A stretch of DNA of 64,000 nucleotides from the NCBI RefSeq assembly GCF_030345335.1, contig NZ_JAPVRC010000002.1:124001-188000 (forward strand). Direction: 5' to 3'. The translations under genes were made by a program, and so were the position numbers. The stretch comes from Halobacillus campisalis (GTDB lineage Bacteria; Bacillota; Bacilli; Bacillales; Halobacillaceae). Shown piece by piece: positions 26,968 to 36,205 of this stretch (its first letter is position 1; every line of letters begins with the position of its first letter). Below the pieces are notes generated by a model that was given only the letters and a program-made list of their open reading frames with translations, was not told the origin of the DNA and did no database searches.

Positions 26968-28521
26968 ATGGTTACGCAGGAAAAAGTAAAGCCGAAAACG
27001 GATATCATTCCACCTATCTTAAGAATGGAAGGGATCAATAAAACTTTCTCAGGCACAACGGTATTAAAAAATGTCAATATCGATCTTTATCCTGGTGAAG
27101 TTCACGCTTTAATGGGGGAAAATGGGGCCGGGAAATCGACCTTAATGAAGATTTTGTCTGGTGTCTATGTTCCTGATCAAGAAAGTGGTGCCATCACATA
27201 TAAACAACAGCAAGTTACATGGAAAGACCCGTTAACTGCTAGAAAGATGGGGGTTGGAGTAATTCACCAGGAACTAAACCTCTCACCCAATCTCACGATT
27301 AGTGAAAATATTTTAATGGGGACGAAATACCCTCGAAACAAATTCGGGATGGTGCGCTGGGAGGAAGTACATAAACGGGCTAAGAAAGTTTTAACTTCCA
27401 TGGGCTCAGACCTGCAGCCAGAAACCCTTGTCTCCACGTTAAGTGTAGCCCAGCAGCAGATGGTTGAAATAGCTAGAGCCCTCTCGTACCAAGCAGAAGT
27501 CCTTATTATGGATGAACCGACAGCCTCTTTAACGGATAAAGAAATTGACAGCCTATTTGAAATTATCAAGGACTTAAGAAAACAAGGAGTGGCGATCGTC
27601 TATATTTCCCATCGAATGGAGGAAATCTTTAAGATTTCGGACCGCTATACGGTACTGCGCGATGGAGAATGGATTCAAAGTGGACCTATCGATGAAACAA
27701 ACCCTGATCATTTAGTCAGTTTAATGGTTGGCCGTGATTTAAAAGATCTGTTTCAACGGTCGAAAAGTAACTATATAAAAGAAGAGGGGAGAGACCAGCC
27801 TGCCTTAGAGGTGAAGAAATTAAGTGATGCGACTTTCGTAAAGGATCTGTCATTTCAAATCTATCCTGGTGAGATTGTGGGGTTTGCGGGCCTGGTCGGC
27901 GCAGGGCGTACGGAGCTTGTCCGTTCGATTTTCGGTGTATCAGACATACAGCAAGGTGAAGTGTGGGTGGAAGGAAAGAAGGTTCAAATCAAATCTCCGA
28001 TCGATGCGATTAAGCATGGAATTGCCCTCGTGCCGGAAAGCCGTAAAGAACAAGGGTTATTCCTTGATATGTCCGTAAAAGAGAATATTTTACTGGCGGA
28101 ATTAAAGAAGCATAAAAAGAACATGAAGATTAATTGGAGCTCCTTAAATCGTACAGCTGATGAATATATTAAAAGTTTGAATATTAAAACCGCATCACCC
28201 GATCAGCCGATCTCAGGATTAAGTGGCGGCAATCAGCAAAAAGCGGTCATTGCCAGGTGGCTCTCCACGAACCCGAAAGTCCTGCTGCTCGATGAACCCA
28301 CACGAGGCGTTGATATTGGAGCTAAGACAGAAATTCATAAAATTATCTCTGAACTTGCAGATGAAGGGCTTGCGGTTTTAATGATCTCCTCTGAACTACC
28401 TGAAGTGATCGGAGTAAGTGACCGAATTTTTGTCATGCATGAAGGACGGATCACAGGACAGCTTCACAAACAGGAAGCCACTCAAGAACGAATTATGTAT
28501 TACGCAACGGGAGGGAACTAA
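26968..28521 (+). CDS. Sugar ABC transporter ATPase, RbsA type (double domain)
   Basis: 517 residues with two ATP-binding halves. The first has Walker A GENGAGKST, signature LSVAQQQMVEIARAL and Walker B LIMDEPTASL. The second has the degenerate Walker A GLVGAGRTE typical of RbsA-type proteins, then LSGGNQQKAVIARWL and LLLDEPTRGVDIG. It drives import through the permease. The AAGGAGTG ribosome site is good. Three bases separate it from the permease gene. Confidence 0.92.
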   Translation: MVTQEKVKPKTDIIPPILRMEGINKTFSGTTVLKNVNIDLYPGEVHALMGENGAGKSTLMKILSGVYVPDQESGAITYKQQQVTWKDPLTARKMGVGVIHQELNLSPNLTISENILMGTKYPRNKFGMVRWEEVHKRAKKVLTSMGSDLQPETLVSTLSVAQQQMVEIARALSYQAEVLIMDEPTASLTDKEIDSLFEIIKDLRKQGVAIVYISHRMEEIFKISDRYTVLRDGEWIQSGPIDETNPDHLVSLMVGRDLKDLFQRSKSNYIKEEGRDQPALEVKKLSDATFVKDLSFQIYPGEIVGFAGLVGAGRTELVRSIFGVSDIQQGEVWVEGKKVQIKSPIDAIKHGIALVPESRKEQGLFLDMSVKENILLAELKKHKKNMKINWSSLNRTADEYIKSLNIKTASPDQPISGLSGGNQQKAVIARWLSTNPKVLLLDEPTRGVDIGAKTEIHKIISELADEGLAVLMISSELPEVIGVSDRIFVMHEGRITGQLHKQEATQERIMYYATGGN

Positions 28522-28523
28522 AG

Positions 28524-29507
28524 ATGAAACCAACTCTGTCGTCCAATCAGCAGCCAACTGTTCAACCTGGATTTAAGTTTGGATACCATGCTTCGACACT
28601 CTGGAACCAGCTTGGAATGATTATCATTCTGCTCCTGCTCTGCATTGTCATGAGCGTTATGGCACCAAACTTTTTAGATTCTGCTAACCTTACCAATATT
28701 TTAAAACAAGTTTCTGTAACCGCGATATTAGCCGCAGGTATGACGATGGTTATTTTAACAGGGGGTATCGATTTATCCGTAGGATCGATCGTAGCTCTGT
28801 CGGGCGTTGTTTCGGTTATGGCTTCACAAACAGGAATGAACCCGATTTTCGCAATGCTTCTCGGTATTGGAGCAGGCTATCTAGTCGGATTCATCAATGG
28901 AATATTTACAGCCAAGATAGGGCTTCCCGCTTTTATTGTCACCTTAGCGAGCATGACTTACGTGAGAGGCCTTGCTTATGTCACGAGTGGAGGGTACCCG
29001 GTTGTCTTAGAATCGAATACGTTTCGTTTTATAGGATCAGGCTCTATTCTATCGATTCCTACTCCTATTTACTTGATGATTCTTGTATACTTCGTCATGT
29101 TTCTTATTTTAAAGTACACGATGTTTGGTCGCCATATTTATGCCATTGGCGGTAATGAAGAAGCGGCTCGACTAACAGGAATAAAAGTGAAAAAAACGTT
29201 GGTAAATGTATATTCCATCAGTGGTTTACTCGCTGGTTTAGGAGGAGTTGTCCTCGCGGGACGTCTTTACTCAGGTCAGCCGACGGCAGGCAATATGTAT
29301 GAACTTGATGCGATTGCAGCGGTTATCTTAGGTGGATCTAAACTAACAGGCGGTGTCGGTAAAATTCAAGGGACAATTATTGGAGTACTGATCATGGGTG
29401 TAATCACTAACGGCTTAACCTTAATGGATGTCAGCTATTACTGGCAGCTTGTTGTGAAAGGCGGAGTCATTCTCTCAGCTGTTTTAATTGACCGGATTCG
29501 TTCCTAA
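28524..29507 (+). CDS. Sugar ABC transporter permease, RbsC type
   Basis: 327 residues with many hydrophobic helices, a family signature in GMTMVILTGGIDLSVGSIVAL and GGNEEAARLTGIKVKK for ATPase contact. It forms the membrane channel of the importer. It follows the ATPase gene almost without a gap and lies 32 bases before the levanase gene, so all four genes are one operon. Confidence 0.92.
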   Translation: MKPTLSSNQQPTVQPGFKFGYHASTLWNQLGMIIILLLLCIVMSVMAPNFLDSANLTNILKQVSVTAILAAGMTMVILTGGIDLSVGSIVALSGVVSVMASQTGMNPIFAMLLGIGAGYLVGFINGIFTAKIGLPAFIVTLASMTYVRGLAYVTSGGYPVVLESNTFRFIGSGSILSIPTPIYLMILVYFVMFLILKYTMFGRHIYAIGGNEEAARLTGIKVKKTLVNVYSISGLLAGLGGVVLAGRLYSGQPTAGNMYELDAIAAVILGGSKLTGGVGKIQGTIIGVLIMGVITNGLTLMDVSYYWQLVVKGGVILSAVLIDRIRS

Positions 29508-29539
29508 AAAATGATAGAAGGAGAGGGATTACTATTTGG

Positions 29540-32500
29540 ATGGAGGCTGGATGGAAACGGGGGTTTCTACTGTTGATCTGTTTGCTCGTTGGGGGGGTGC
29601 CTTCCACAGTGATGGCTGATGAATCAGGGTATTATGAAGAGACGTATCGTAATCAGTTTCATTTTTCTCCAGAAGCAAATTGGATGAATGATCCGAATGG
29701 GATGGTTTACTACGAAGGGGAATATCATTTGTTTTACCAGTACCACCCTTATGGTACGACTTGGGGGCCGATGCATTGGGGACATGCTGTAAGTGAAGAT
29801 CTCGTGAATTGGGATCATTTGCCGGTCGCCTTGTCACCTGATGAACTTGGCGATATTTTCTCGGGAAGCGCGGTAATTGACTGGGACAATACGGCAGGGT
29901 TCGGGAAAGAGGCGATGGTCGCTATTTTCACCCATGCGGGTCCAGAAGGTCAAGTTCAAAGTCTAGCTTACAGTCTTGATAAAGGAAGGACATGGAAAAA
30001 GCATGAAGGGAATCCAGTCATGCCGAATCCTCCAGTCGCGGATTGGCGTGATCCCAAAGTCTTCTGGCATAAAGATTCCAGCCAGTGGGTAATGTCACTT
30101 GCGGCAAAAGATAAAATTATGTTTTATACTTCTCCTGATTTAAAAGAGTGGGAGTTTGCTAGTGAATTCGGCCACGATGGCGGAGTTCAATCCAACAGCC
30201 TTGATCAAGTCTCGTATGCTATGTCTGAACACACAGGCGGTTCATTTACGTATGAAGGGGACATAACACTTAACGAAAAAAATGGAAGAGAAGGATCCGG
30301 CGGTTTAGTCTTTCGCTCAGACAAGGAGAGAGACAATGGGTATACTGCTAGCGTTGATGCAAAAAATGACAGAGTAACGTTAAGTAAAATCTTAGACGGT
30401 GAACCGGAAGAACTGGCTCGTGAATCGATGGCGCTGGAAACCACTTCTACCTATCACGTAAAAGCAGTTGTCGATGGAAACACAATTAAAATTTTCATCG
30501 ATGACCAGCTTGTAATCGAGGAGAGAGACACATCATTTGAGTATGGATTTTATGGTTTATCATCATCAGACTCAACCGCTGCTTTTCGAAATGTCGAATT
30601 TGAAAATACATCAAACTTTTTGACCAATTTGTCCAGCTGGAAAGCGGTCAGCGGCACGTGGGAAGATTCTTTAGAGGGGAAAACAGGGGCTTCCACAGAG
30701 GATGCCTTCACGATAAGTGGTCAAACCGCCGAAAACTTTTTATATGAAGCGGATATTAAAGTTTCAGGAGACGAAGGAGAAGGTGGAGCCGGCTCTCTTG
30801 TTTTCAGAGCTGATCATCAAGCCAAAAACGGTTACTTTGCCAATATTGATGCGTTACACGATGTTGTGAAATTAATGAAGATAGAGGATGGAAATATTAT
30901 CGTGTTAGCTGAAAAAACAATAAGTCTGGACACTGATCAAACGTACCAATTAAAAGTCGATGCGTTTGACGAAAACATTAAAGTGTATGTCGATGATGAG
31001 CTTATGCACGACATCAATGACGGTACCTTTACAAATGGACATTTCGGGTTAAATGTTTGGAATTCCAGTACCCTATTCCAGAATGTGAACAAGGGAGAAA
31101 ATATTAGAACGTCTGAGAAGGAAATTGTGAATCATGATTTTGAAACAGGAGATCTGGCGGGGTGGCAGTCTGTGAAAGGAAATGCTTTTACAGATGAGCA
31201 TGTCAGTGATGCGACAAGTTATTGGGGTGGACCTTTTAATCCGCAAGGGACGTACCATTTATGGGGTTTTTCCGACCTTCATGATGGAGATAACTCCACG
31301 GGTGAATTACGTTCTTCTTACTTTAAACTAGGTGGATCGGGAGAAATTAACTTCCTCCTGGGCGGTGGAAATGATAGCAGCAACCGCTACGTTTCATTAG
31401 TTAGAGCTTCGGATGATGAGGAATTAATCCGCCAGGCTAACGCGAAGTTTGAGGATGATGAAACCTATAAACGATATGTGTGGGATGCTTCTGATTATGT
31501 AGGAGAAGTTCTTTATATTAAAGCAGTAGATCAGGCTACCGGCGGCTGGGGGCATATCAACATCGATGATTTTAATGTTTACCATGAAGGCCCTATGCCA
31601 GAAGAGGTTGATCAGGTGGCTGAAGAACCTGAAAAAGATGTCATTAAACAAAGCGGAGTAATTGAAGATTGGACGCCGGTGTCGGGAGATTGGATCAATT
31701 CGACACACGGTAGCAATGGCGGAATTTGGGAGTGCCCTACATTAGTTGAATTACCTATCGACGGTGACCCGAACAATACGAAGTGGGTGCTGCAAGTAAG
31801 TATCAATGACGGAGGGCCTGCTGGTGGGTCTGGTATGCAATACTTTGTTGGTGATTTTGATGGAAAGACGTTTACCAATGAGAATCCGTCCGAAGAAGTC
31901 CTATGGAGCGATTACGGAGCTGACTATTATGCGGGAGTCGATTGGAGCGGAATAGAAGGCGATAATGGCGAAAAATATTGGCTTGGCTGGATGAGCAACT
32001 GGCAGTACGCAAATGATACGCCAACTTCTAGCTGGAGAAGCTCGATGACCTTGCCGCGTACAATGGAACTTACACAAATGGAAGAAGGAACTCGTTTAAA
32101 ACAAACGCCAGTTTCTTTAAATAGTATTCGAGACAATAGTCCAAAAAGTTCCTATAATAATGAAGTCATTTCCGGTGAAAGCAGCTTGCTTTCTGAGTTC
32201 TCGGGAGATACGTATGAAATGGTCGCTGAATTTGATGTTTCTCAAACAACTGTTTCAGAATTTGGCTTTAAAGTCCGTAAGGGAGAAGGGGAACAATACA
32301 CTACGGTCGGATATAATTTAACAGCTGAACAATTATTTATCGATCGTACAAACTCCGATGATTTTGATTATGGTAGTAACGTTATAGATTTGCACAACGG
32401 TTCGTTATCCGTTTCAGACGGTAAAGTGAAAATGCACGTATTTGTTGACCGTTCAGCCGTTGAAGTGTTTGGTGGGAATGGAGAGACGGTCATCACCGAT

Positions 32501-32617
32501 CAAATTTTCCCAGAAGCATCAAGTAAAGGGCTGGAGGTTTATAGTGAGGGTGGAGAAGTCAAGTTATCCTCACTGGAAATTTACCCTTTAAAGAGTATTT
32601 GGAAAGGTAAGAATTGA
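29540..32617 (+). CDS. Large secreted GH32 levanase with a split catalytic domain
   Basis: 1025 residues with a Sec signal peptide (cleavage likely after VMA, residue 26). The GH32 propeller starts normally: Asp51 in WMNDPNG is the nucleophile and Asp171 in WRDPK the transition-state stabiliser. The acid/base motif, Glu731 in WECPTLVEL, normally comes some 50 residues after RDP but here comes 560 later. Roughly residues 212-710 are inserted: two related lamin-G/CBM66-like beta-sandwiches (about 228-356 and 360-517), then a galactose-binding-like module (about 527-682). The propeller resumes and ends in the usual GH32 beta-sandwich with VFVDRSAVEVFGGNG. There is no LPXTG anchor. It probably releases fructose from levan for the ABC transporter encoded just before it. 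The ATG has GAAGGAGAGGG rather far (16 bases) upstream, so the exact start is uncertain. Confidence 0.88.
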   Translation: MEAGWKRGFLLLICLLVGGVPSTVMADESGYYEETYRNQFHFSPEANWMNDPNGMVYYEGEYHLFYQYHPYGTTWGPMHWGHAVSEDLVNWDHLPVALSPDELGDIFSGSAVIDWDNTAGFGKEAMVAIFTHAGPEGQVQSLAYSLDKGRTWKKHEGNPVMPNPPVADWRDPKVFWHKDSSQWVMSLAAKDKIMFYTSPDLKEWEFASEFGHDGGVQSNSLDQVSYAMSEHTGGSFTYEGDITLNEKNGREGSGGLVFRSDKERDNGYTASVDAKNDRVTLSKILDGEPEELARESMALETTSTYHVKAVVDGNTIKIFIDDQLVIEERDTSFEYGFYGLSSSDSTAAFRNVEFENTSNFLTNLSSWKAVSGTWEDSLEGKTGASTEDAFTISGQTAENFLYEADIKVSGDEGEGGAGSLVFRADHQAKNGYFANIDALHDVVKLMKIEDGNIIVLAEKTISLDTDQTYQLKVDAFDENIKVYVDDELMHDINDGTFTNGHFGLNVWNSSTLFQNVNKGENIRTSEKEIVNHDFETGDLAGWQSVKGNAFTDEHVSDATSYWGGPFNPQGTYHLWGFSDLHDGDNSTGELRSSYFKLGGSGEINFLLGGGNDSSNRYVSLVRASDDEELIRQANAKFEDDETYKRYVWDASDYVGEVLYIKAVDQATGGWGHINIDDFNVYHEGPMPEEVDQVAEEPEKDVIKQSGVIEDWTPVSGDWINSTHGSNGGIWECPTLVELPIDGDPNNTKWVLQVSINDGGPAGGSGMQYFVGDFDGKTFTNENPSEEVLWSDYGADYYAGVDWSGIEGDNGEKYWLGWMSNWQYANDTPTSSWRSSMTLPRTMELTQMEEGTRLKQTPVSLNSIRDNSPKSSYNNEVISGESSLLSEFSGDTYEMVAEFDVSQTTVSEFGFKVRKGEGEQYTTVGYNLTAEQLFIDRTNSDDFDYGSNVIDLHNGSLSVSDGKVKMHVFVDRSAVEVFGGNGETVITDQIFPEASSKGLEVYSEGGEVKLSSLEIYPLKSIWKGKN

Positions 32618-32779
32618 CCTAAAGCAAACTTAACCTGCTGGATGCCTTTATCAGAAAGAAGTGTGTGAATTTTACAAAGAGTAGGGTATTCGGCCGCCGT
32701 AGAGGGTTCCTCACTTTTAGGTTATGTTCATTAATTAAGTAGTTCTGTGGTAAGAGACTAATATAGTAAGTCGGATTCC

Positions 32780-32825
32780 AGCTGATATAATATTATCTCA
32801 GTCAGGGGATCAGGCTTTTTTTTTT
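32780..32825 (+). terminator. Terminator of the levanase operon
   Basis: AGCTGAT pairs with ATCAGGCT with one bulge, followed by ten T. It lies 160 bases after the stop codon. Confidence 0.65.
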
Positions 32826-32980
32826 GAAACTATCTCTTTTCTCCCCGGTGCTCGGGTGCCTTGATAATAACTTGGTTTATAAAAAATTTTTAAATTGTAT
32901 TAAAAATTGAAGGAAAACTAGTGATAATATGTAAAATAAATTTTAAATTTTTGCTGATCGAGTATTTTAGAACTTATACT

Positions 32981-33017
32981 CTCTTATCTCAAAGTATCTT
33001 CATATTTGAGATAAGAG
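32981..33017. repeat. Perfect 13-bp inverted repeat before the PFK-like gene
   Basis: CTCTTATCTCAAA and TTTGAGATAAGAG are exact complements with an 11-base loop; TAAAACTAGTTTTTTAT follows. It could be a leader terminator or an operator. Confidence 0.55.
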
Positions 33018-33219
33018 TAAAACTAGTTTTTTATATTTGGCAGGGATAAAAGCTGACATATCGAGAATAAACTAAAGTGCCTGACCCTGTCTCACTGAAT
33101 TTTTCGGATAGTAGTAATCAGACGTTTTTTCTTCTATATACACGGCATCTAGTGAATGCTCTTGTTACTGCCATAACTAAAGTATAGAATGTGCATAGTG
33201 ATAACTAGTAGGAAAGTGA

Positions 33220-34188
33220 GTGATAACGTTGGATAAGATTGGTGTGTTAACAAGCGGCGAAGATGCTCCGGGAATGAATGCAGCCATACGCTCGGTTGTA
33301 AGGTCCGGGCTTCATTACGGGATAGAAATGGTTGGAATCAAGTATGGGTTTCAAGGGATATTGAATGAAACCATGGAGAAAATGGATTCAGCCTCTGTAG
33401 GGCCTATTATTCAACGAGGAGGGACTATCCTCCAATCCTACATTTGTGAAGAGATTTCTACCGATGCAGGACAGGAGAAAGCCATAGAAAACTTGAAGAA
33501 ACAGGGAATAGAGGGCCTCGTGGTTATTGGAGGAAGAGAAGCATTGAAAGTCACAGCAGCATTAGCTGAGAAGGGGTTTCCGTGTATCGGCATTCCTTCA
33601 GCGATTGAAAATGATATTCCAGGCGTGGATGAGGCCATCGGATTCGATACAGCCTTAAATACGATTATTGATTACATAGATCAGATTCTTGATACAGCTT
33701 TCTCTCATGAGAAATCATCAATTATTGAAGTGATGGGGAAGGATACTGGTAATCTGGCATTATGGTCTGGTCTTGCCGGCGGAGCAGAAAATATATTAAT
33801 TCCTGAAAAGCAAGAAGATGTAGAGAAGGTGGTCGAACAGATCAAAAACGGATCGTCACCTGACAGAAGGTTCAGCATTATTATCGTAGCCGAAGGAACG
33901 GTAAGTGGAATCGATCTCAACGCCAGACTTAAAGAAGAAGCAGGAATAGAATCCCGTGTTACCGTTTTGGGACATACGCAGCGTGGTGGAGCTCCTACTG
34001 CAAGAGACCGGGTTTTGGCCAGTCGTCTAGGAGCTTACGCGATTGACCTGCTTGTAAATCAAGAATCTGGGAAGTTGGCTGTAATAAAAGATAAAAAACT
34101 GGTGAGTTATGATTTAGGTGAGATCTTTTCACAAAAGACGGAAATAGATGAAAGTATGTATGAGTTGTCTGGAAGATTATCTATATGA
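33220..34188 (+). CDS. 6-phosphofructokinase paralogue, probably inactive as a kinase
   Basis: 322 residues, colinear with bacterial PfkA over its full length. The F6P side is largely kept (VAEG, RVTVLGHTQRGG, GFDTALNT), and so are the effector-site arginines (AAIRSVVR). The nucleotide and catalytic side is not: Gly11 is Glu14 (TSGEDAPG), Arg72 is Ile75, Asp103 is Arg106 (VIGGREA), Thr125 is Ala128 and the catalytic base Asp127 is Glu130 (SAIENDIPG); Arg162 and Arg171 are Lys. First numbers are B. stearothermophilus PfkA. It likely cannot phosphorylate F6P normally and may bind sugar phosphates as a regulator (inference). The GTG start has AGGA 6 bases upstream; a TTG at 33229 is an alternative. 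Confidence 0.85.
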   Translation: MITLDKIGVLTSGEDAPGMNAAIRSVVRSGLHYGIEMVGIKYGFQGILNETMEKMDSASVGPIIQRGGTILQSYICEEISTDAGQEKAIENLKKQGIEGLVVIGGREALKVTAALAEKGFPCIGIPSAIENDIPGVDEAIGFDTALNTIIDYIDQILDTAFSHEKSSIIEVMGKDTGNLALWSGLAGGAENILIPEKQEDVEKVVEQIKNGSSPDRRFSIIIVAEGTVSGIDLNARLKEEAGIESRVTVLGHTQRGGAPTARDRVLASRLGAYAIDLLVNQESGKLAVIKDKKLVSYDLGEIFSQKTEIDESMYELSGRLSI

Positions 34189-34219
34189 AATTGGTAAATA
34201 AAGTTTATATGTAACATAT

Positions 34220-34244
34220 GGATCAGCGTAGTCTAAGCTGATCC
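34220..34244 (+). terminator. Hairpin after the PFK-like gene
   Basis: GGATCAGC pairs perfectly with GCTGATCC; the following TCTATGTCTT is a weak T tract. Confidence 0.5.
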
Positions 34245-34395
34245 TCTATGTCTTGGCAATGATTGATCATGTAATACATTTTGGTTTGCATTGTGGAAAA
34301 ACCACCATGGATAGGGGTACCATAGTAACAGAACACTTTATTTATCTTGAGAAGGTAAGCCCCAATTAAAATAACTATGCGTTAGGAGTTCATCC

Positions 34396-34785
34396 ATGAA
34401 ACAAGTTGTAAGAATTCTGCTTATCGTGATTGGTAGTGTATCCCTTGCTCTCGGCGTGCTAGGAATTGTACTTCCCCTACTCCCGACCACACCTTTTCTG
34501 CTTTTGACAGCCGCATGTTACGTGCGAAGCTCCGATCGTCTGTATAACTGGCTGATGACGAATAAGTGGTTTGGATCGTATATCCGAAATTATAAAGCAG
34601 GACGAGGCATTCCTATTAAAGCAAAGATTTCAGTACTTATCATGATTTGGTTTTCTTTCTTGTTTTCTGCTTTTTATATTGCATCAAGCCCCTGGCTGAA
34701 GGCAGGCTTCATCTTTGGCGGGTGCTTTTTCACAGTAGTTATCTTTATGACAAAAACCCTTAAACCTGAAGATGATGAGGACTGA
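34396..34785 (+). CDS. DUF454 (YbaN) family membrane protein
   Basis: 129 residues. The N-terminal helix with LGVLGIVLPLLPTTPFLLL is the family signature, followed by WFGSYIRNYKAGRGIP and two more helices (about residues 74-95 and 98-115). It is an inner-membrane protein of unknown function. AGGAG lies upstream of the ATG. It stands alone between unrelated genes. Confidence 0.85.
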   Translation: MKQVVRILLIVIGSVSLALGVLGIVLPLLPTTPFLLLTAACYVRSSDRLYNWLMTNKWFGSYIRNYKAGRGIPIKAKISVLIMIWFSFLFSAFYIASSPWLKAGFIFGGCFFTVVIFMTKTLKPEDDED

Positions 34786-34913
34786 ATCTTTCAGTTCACC
34801 GTTTAGGTGTTTTTACTTCTTCAGCTTGAACGGCGTCTGGTCCAGCAGACATCAGACACCGATCTGCTTTACTTCCGATATATTCATAAACCTAGAAATG
34901 TTAAAGGTTAGTT

Positions 34914-36152
34914 TTAAGCATTCGTTTGAAGCGTTTCTTTCATTTTTGTCCAGGCTATAATGCCGGATATAAAAGGGAGTACAGCGACAAGACCTATCGC
35001 CCAATTGATATTGATCATGTCAGCAATAAATCCTGCAATTAATGCACCAAATGCGTATCCACTATCTCGCCAAAACCGATAAACACCCATAGATGTAGCG
35101 CGCCATTCTGGATGGGCCACATCACTTATGGAAGCGAGAATAGTTGGATAAACCATGGCTGTTCCTATTCCTAGTAATGCTGCTCCTATGATCCATAACG
35201 GGTAGGTGTCAACGATTAGTATGAACCATAAGGAGAAAGCCTGAACAAACATCCCGGATACGATCAATTTTTTTCTGCCTACTTTATCGCTCCATATCCC
35301 GGTCAATAGCTGAAACAATCCCCAGGCTGCCGGGTAAATAGCAACCACAGTACCAATCTGTCCTACACTTAGCCCGCCAGCAGCGAGAAATATAGGGAAG
35401 AGACCCCATGCCATTCCATCTTTTAAGTTCGTCGTTAGTCCGGCTAAGCTGTTGCTTGATAAGTTAGGATTTTTCCATGTGGTACGCTTGAAGACTTCCC
35501 ACGTTGAAACCGGATCCCTCTCTTTCTTTTGTTGCTTTGCCTGGGTTTTAAGATGCTGATCGGTATTCTGTACAATAAGCGATAAGATAAAGCCGATAAG
35601 AACGAGTACAATTCCAATATAAAAAGGTTCAGGACTTAAGGAATAAGTGGAGGCTACATAACCAGATACTGCTGCCATGATAGCGACGCCTATATACCCC
35701 GCAAATTCATTGAATCCAACAGCTAATCCTCTTTGAGTTGATTTAGCAAGGTCTACTTTCATGTTAACCGTCATCGACCAAGTGAGAGCCTGGTTAACAC
35801 CTAAAAAGATGTTGGCGACAATGACTACCCACCAGGCATGAGCGAAAATGACCATGATCGGGACCAATAACCCGATCCCCCAGCCAATAAGAAGAACTTG
35901 TTTTCTCCCCATTCGATCGGCTAAATCTCCTGCAAAAAAATTCACAATCGCTTTTGAAAACCCAAAGCTTACGATAAAAGATAGGGCGGCACTCATGGAT
36001 GCTAAGCCGAAACGTTCTTCTCCTAAAATAGGCAGGATGGTTCTTTCCAAACCTACCATTGACCCGACAAATAAATTAATAACCACTAATAAAACAAATT
36101 GAGCAATATTTTCCTTTACACCTACTTGGGTCTGAGTCGTTTGATTATTCAT
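34914..36152 (-). CDS. MFS transporter
   Basis: 412 residues with about twelve membrane helices and the MFS loop GDLADRMGRKQVLLIGWGIG between helices 2 and 3; a second copy, IWSDKVGRKKLIVSG, follows helix 8. The substrate is unknown. GAGGTGATTAATT precedes the ATG. It is downstream of the ArsR-rhodanese gene on the same strand, with an eroded gene and a hairpin between, so it may be part of a sulfur- or metalloid-linked operon. Confidence 0.85.
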   Translation of the reverse strand: MNNQTTQTQVGVKENIAQFVLLVVINLFVGSMVGLERTILPILGEERFGLASMSAALSFIVSFGFSKAIVNFFAGDLADRMGRKQVLLIGWGIGLLVPIMVIFAHAWWVVIVANIFLGVNQALTWSMTVNMKVDLAKSTQRGLAVGFNEFAGYIGVAIMAAVSGYVASTYSLSPEPFYIGIVLVLIGFILSLIVQNTDQHLKTQAKQQKKERDPVSTWEVFKRTTWKNPNLSSNSLAGLTTNLKDGMAWGLFPIFLAAGGLSVGQIGTVVAIYPAAWGLFQLLTGIWSDKVGRKKLIVSGMFVQAFSLWFILIVDTYPLWIIGAALLGIGTAMVYPTILASISDVAHPEWRATSMGVYRFWRDSGYAFGALIAGFIADMININWAIGLVAVLPFISGIIAWTKMKETLQTNA

Positions 36153-36169
36153 AATTAATCACCTCGTAA

Positions 36170-36199
36170 AAATAACCTGATTCAGAAATCAGGTTATTT
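36170..36199 (-). terminator. Hairpin just before the MFS ribosome site
   Basis: AAATAACCTGATT and AATCAGGTTATTT form a perfect 13-bp stem with a 4-base loop; TTATTTTTA follows on the minus strand. It may attenuate read-through into the MFS gene. Confidence 0.55.
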
Positions 36200-36205
36200 C
36201 TTCTG

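Larger units (their letters stand above)
32618..33219. other. Gene-free stretch between levanase and PFK-like genes
   Basis: About 600 AT-rich bases. They contain the terminator at 32780-32825 and the perfect inverted repeat at 32981-33017. I see no convincing gene. Confidence 0.5.

Noticed and set aside
33220-34188. Ordinary pfkA housekeeping gene
   Set aside because: Too many catalytic and nucleotide-contact residues differ, and the usual pyk/accA neighbours are missing.
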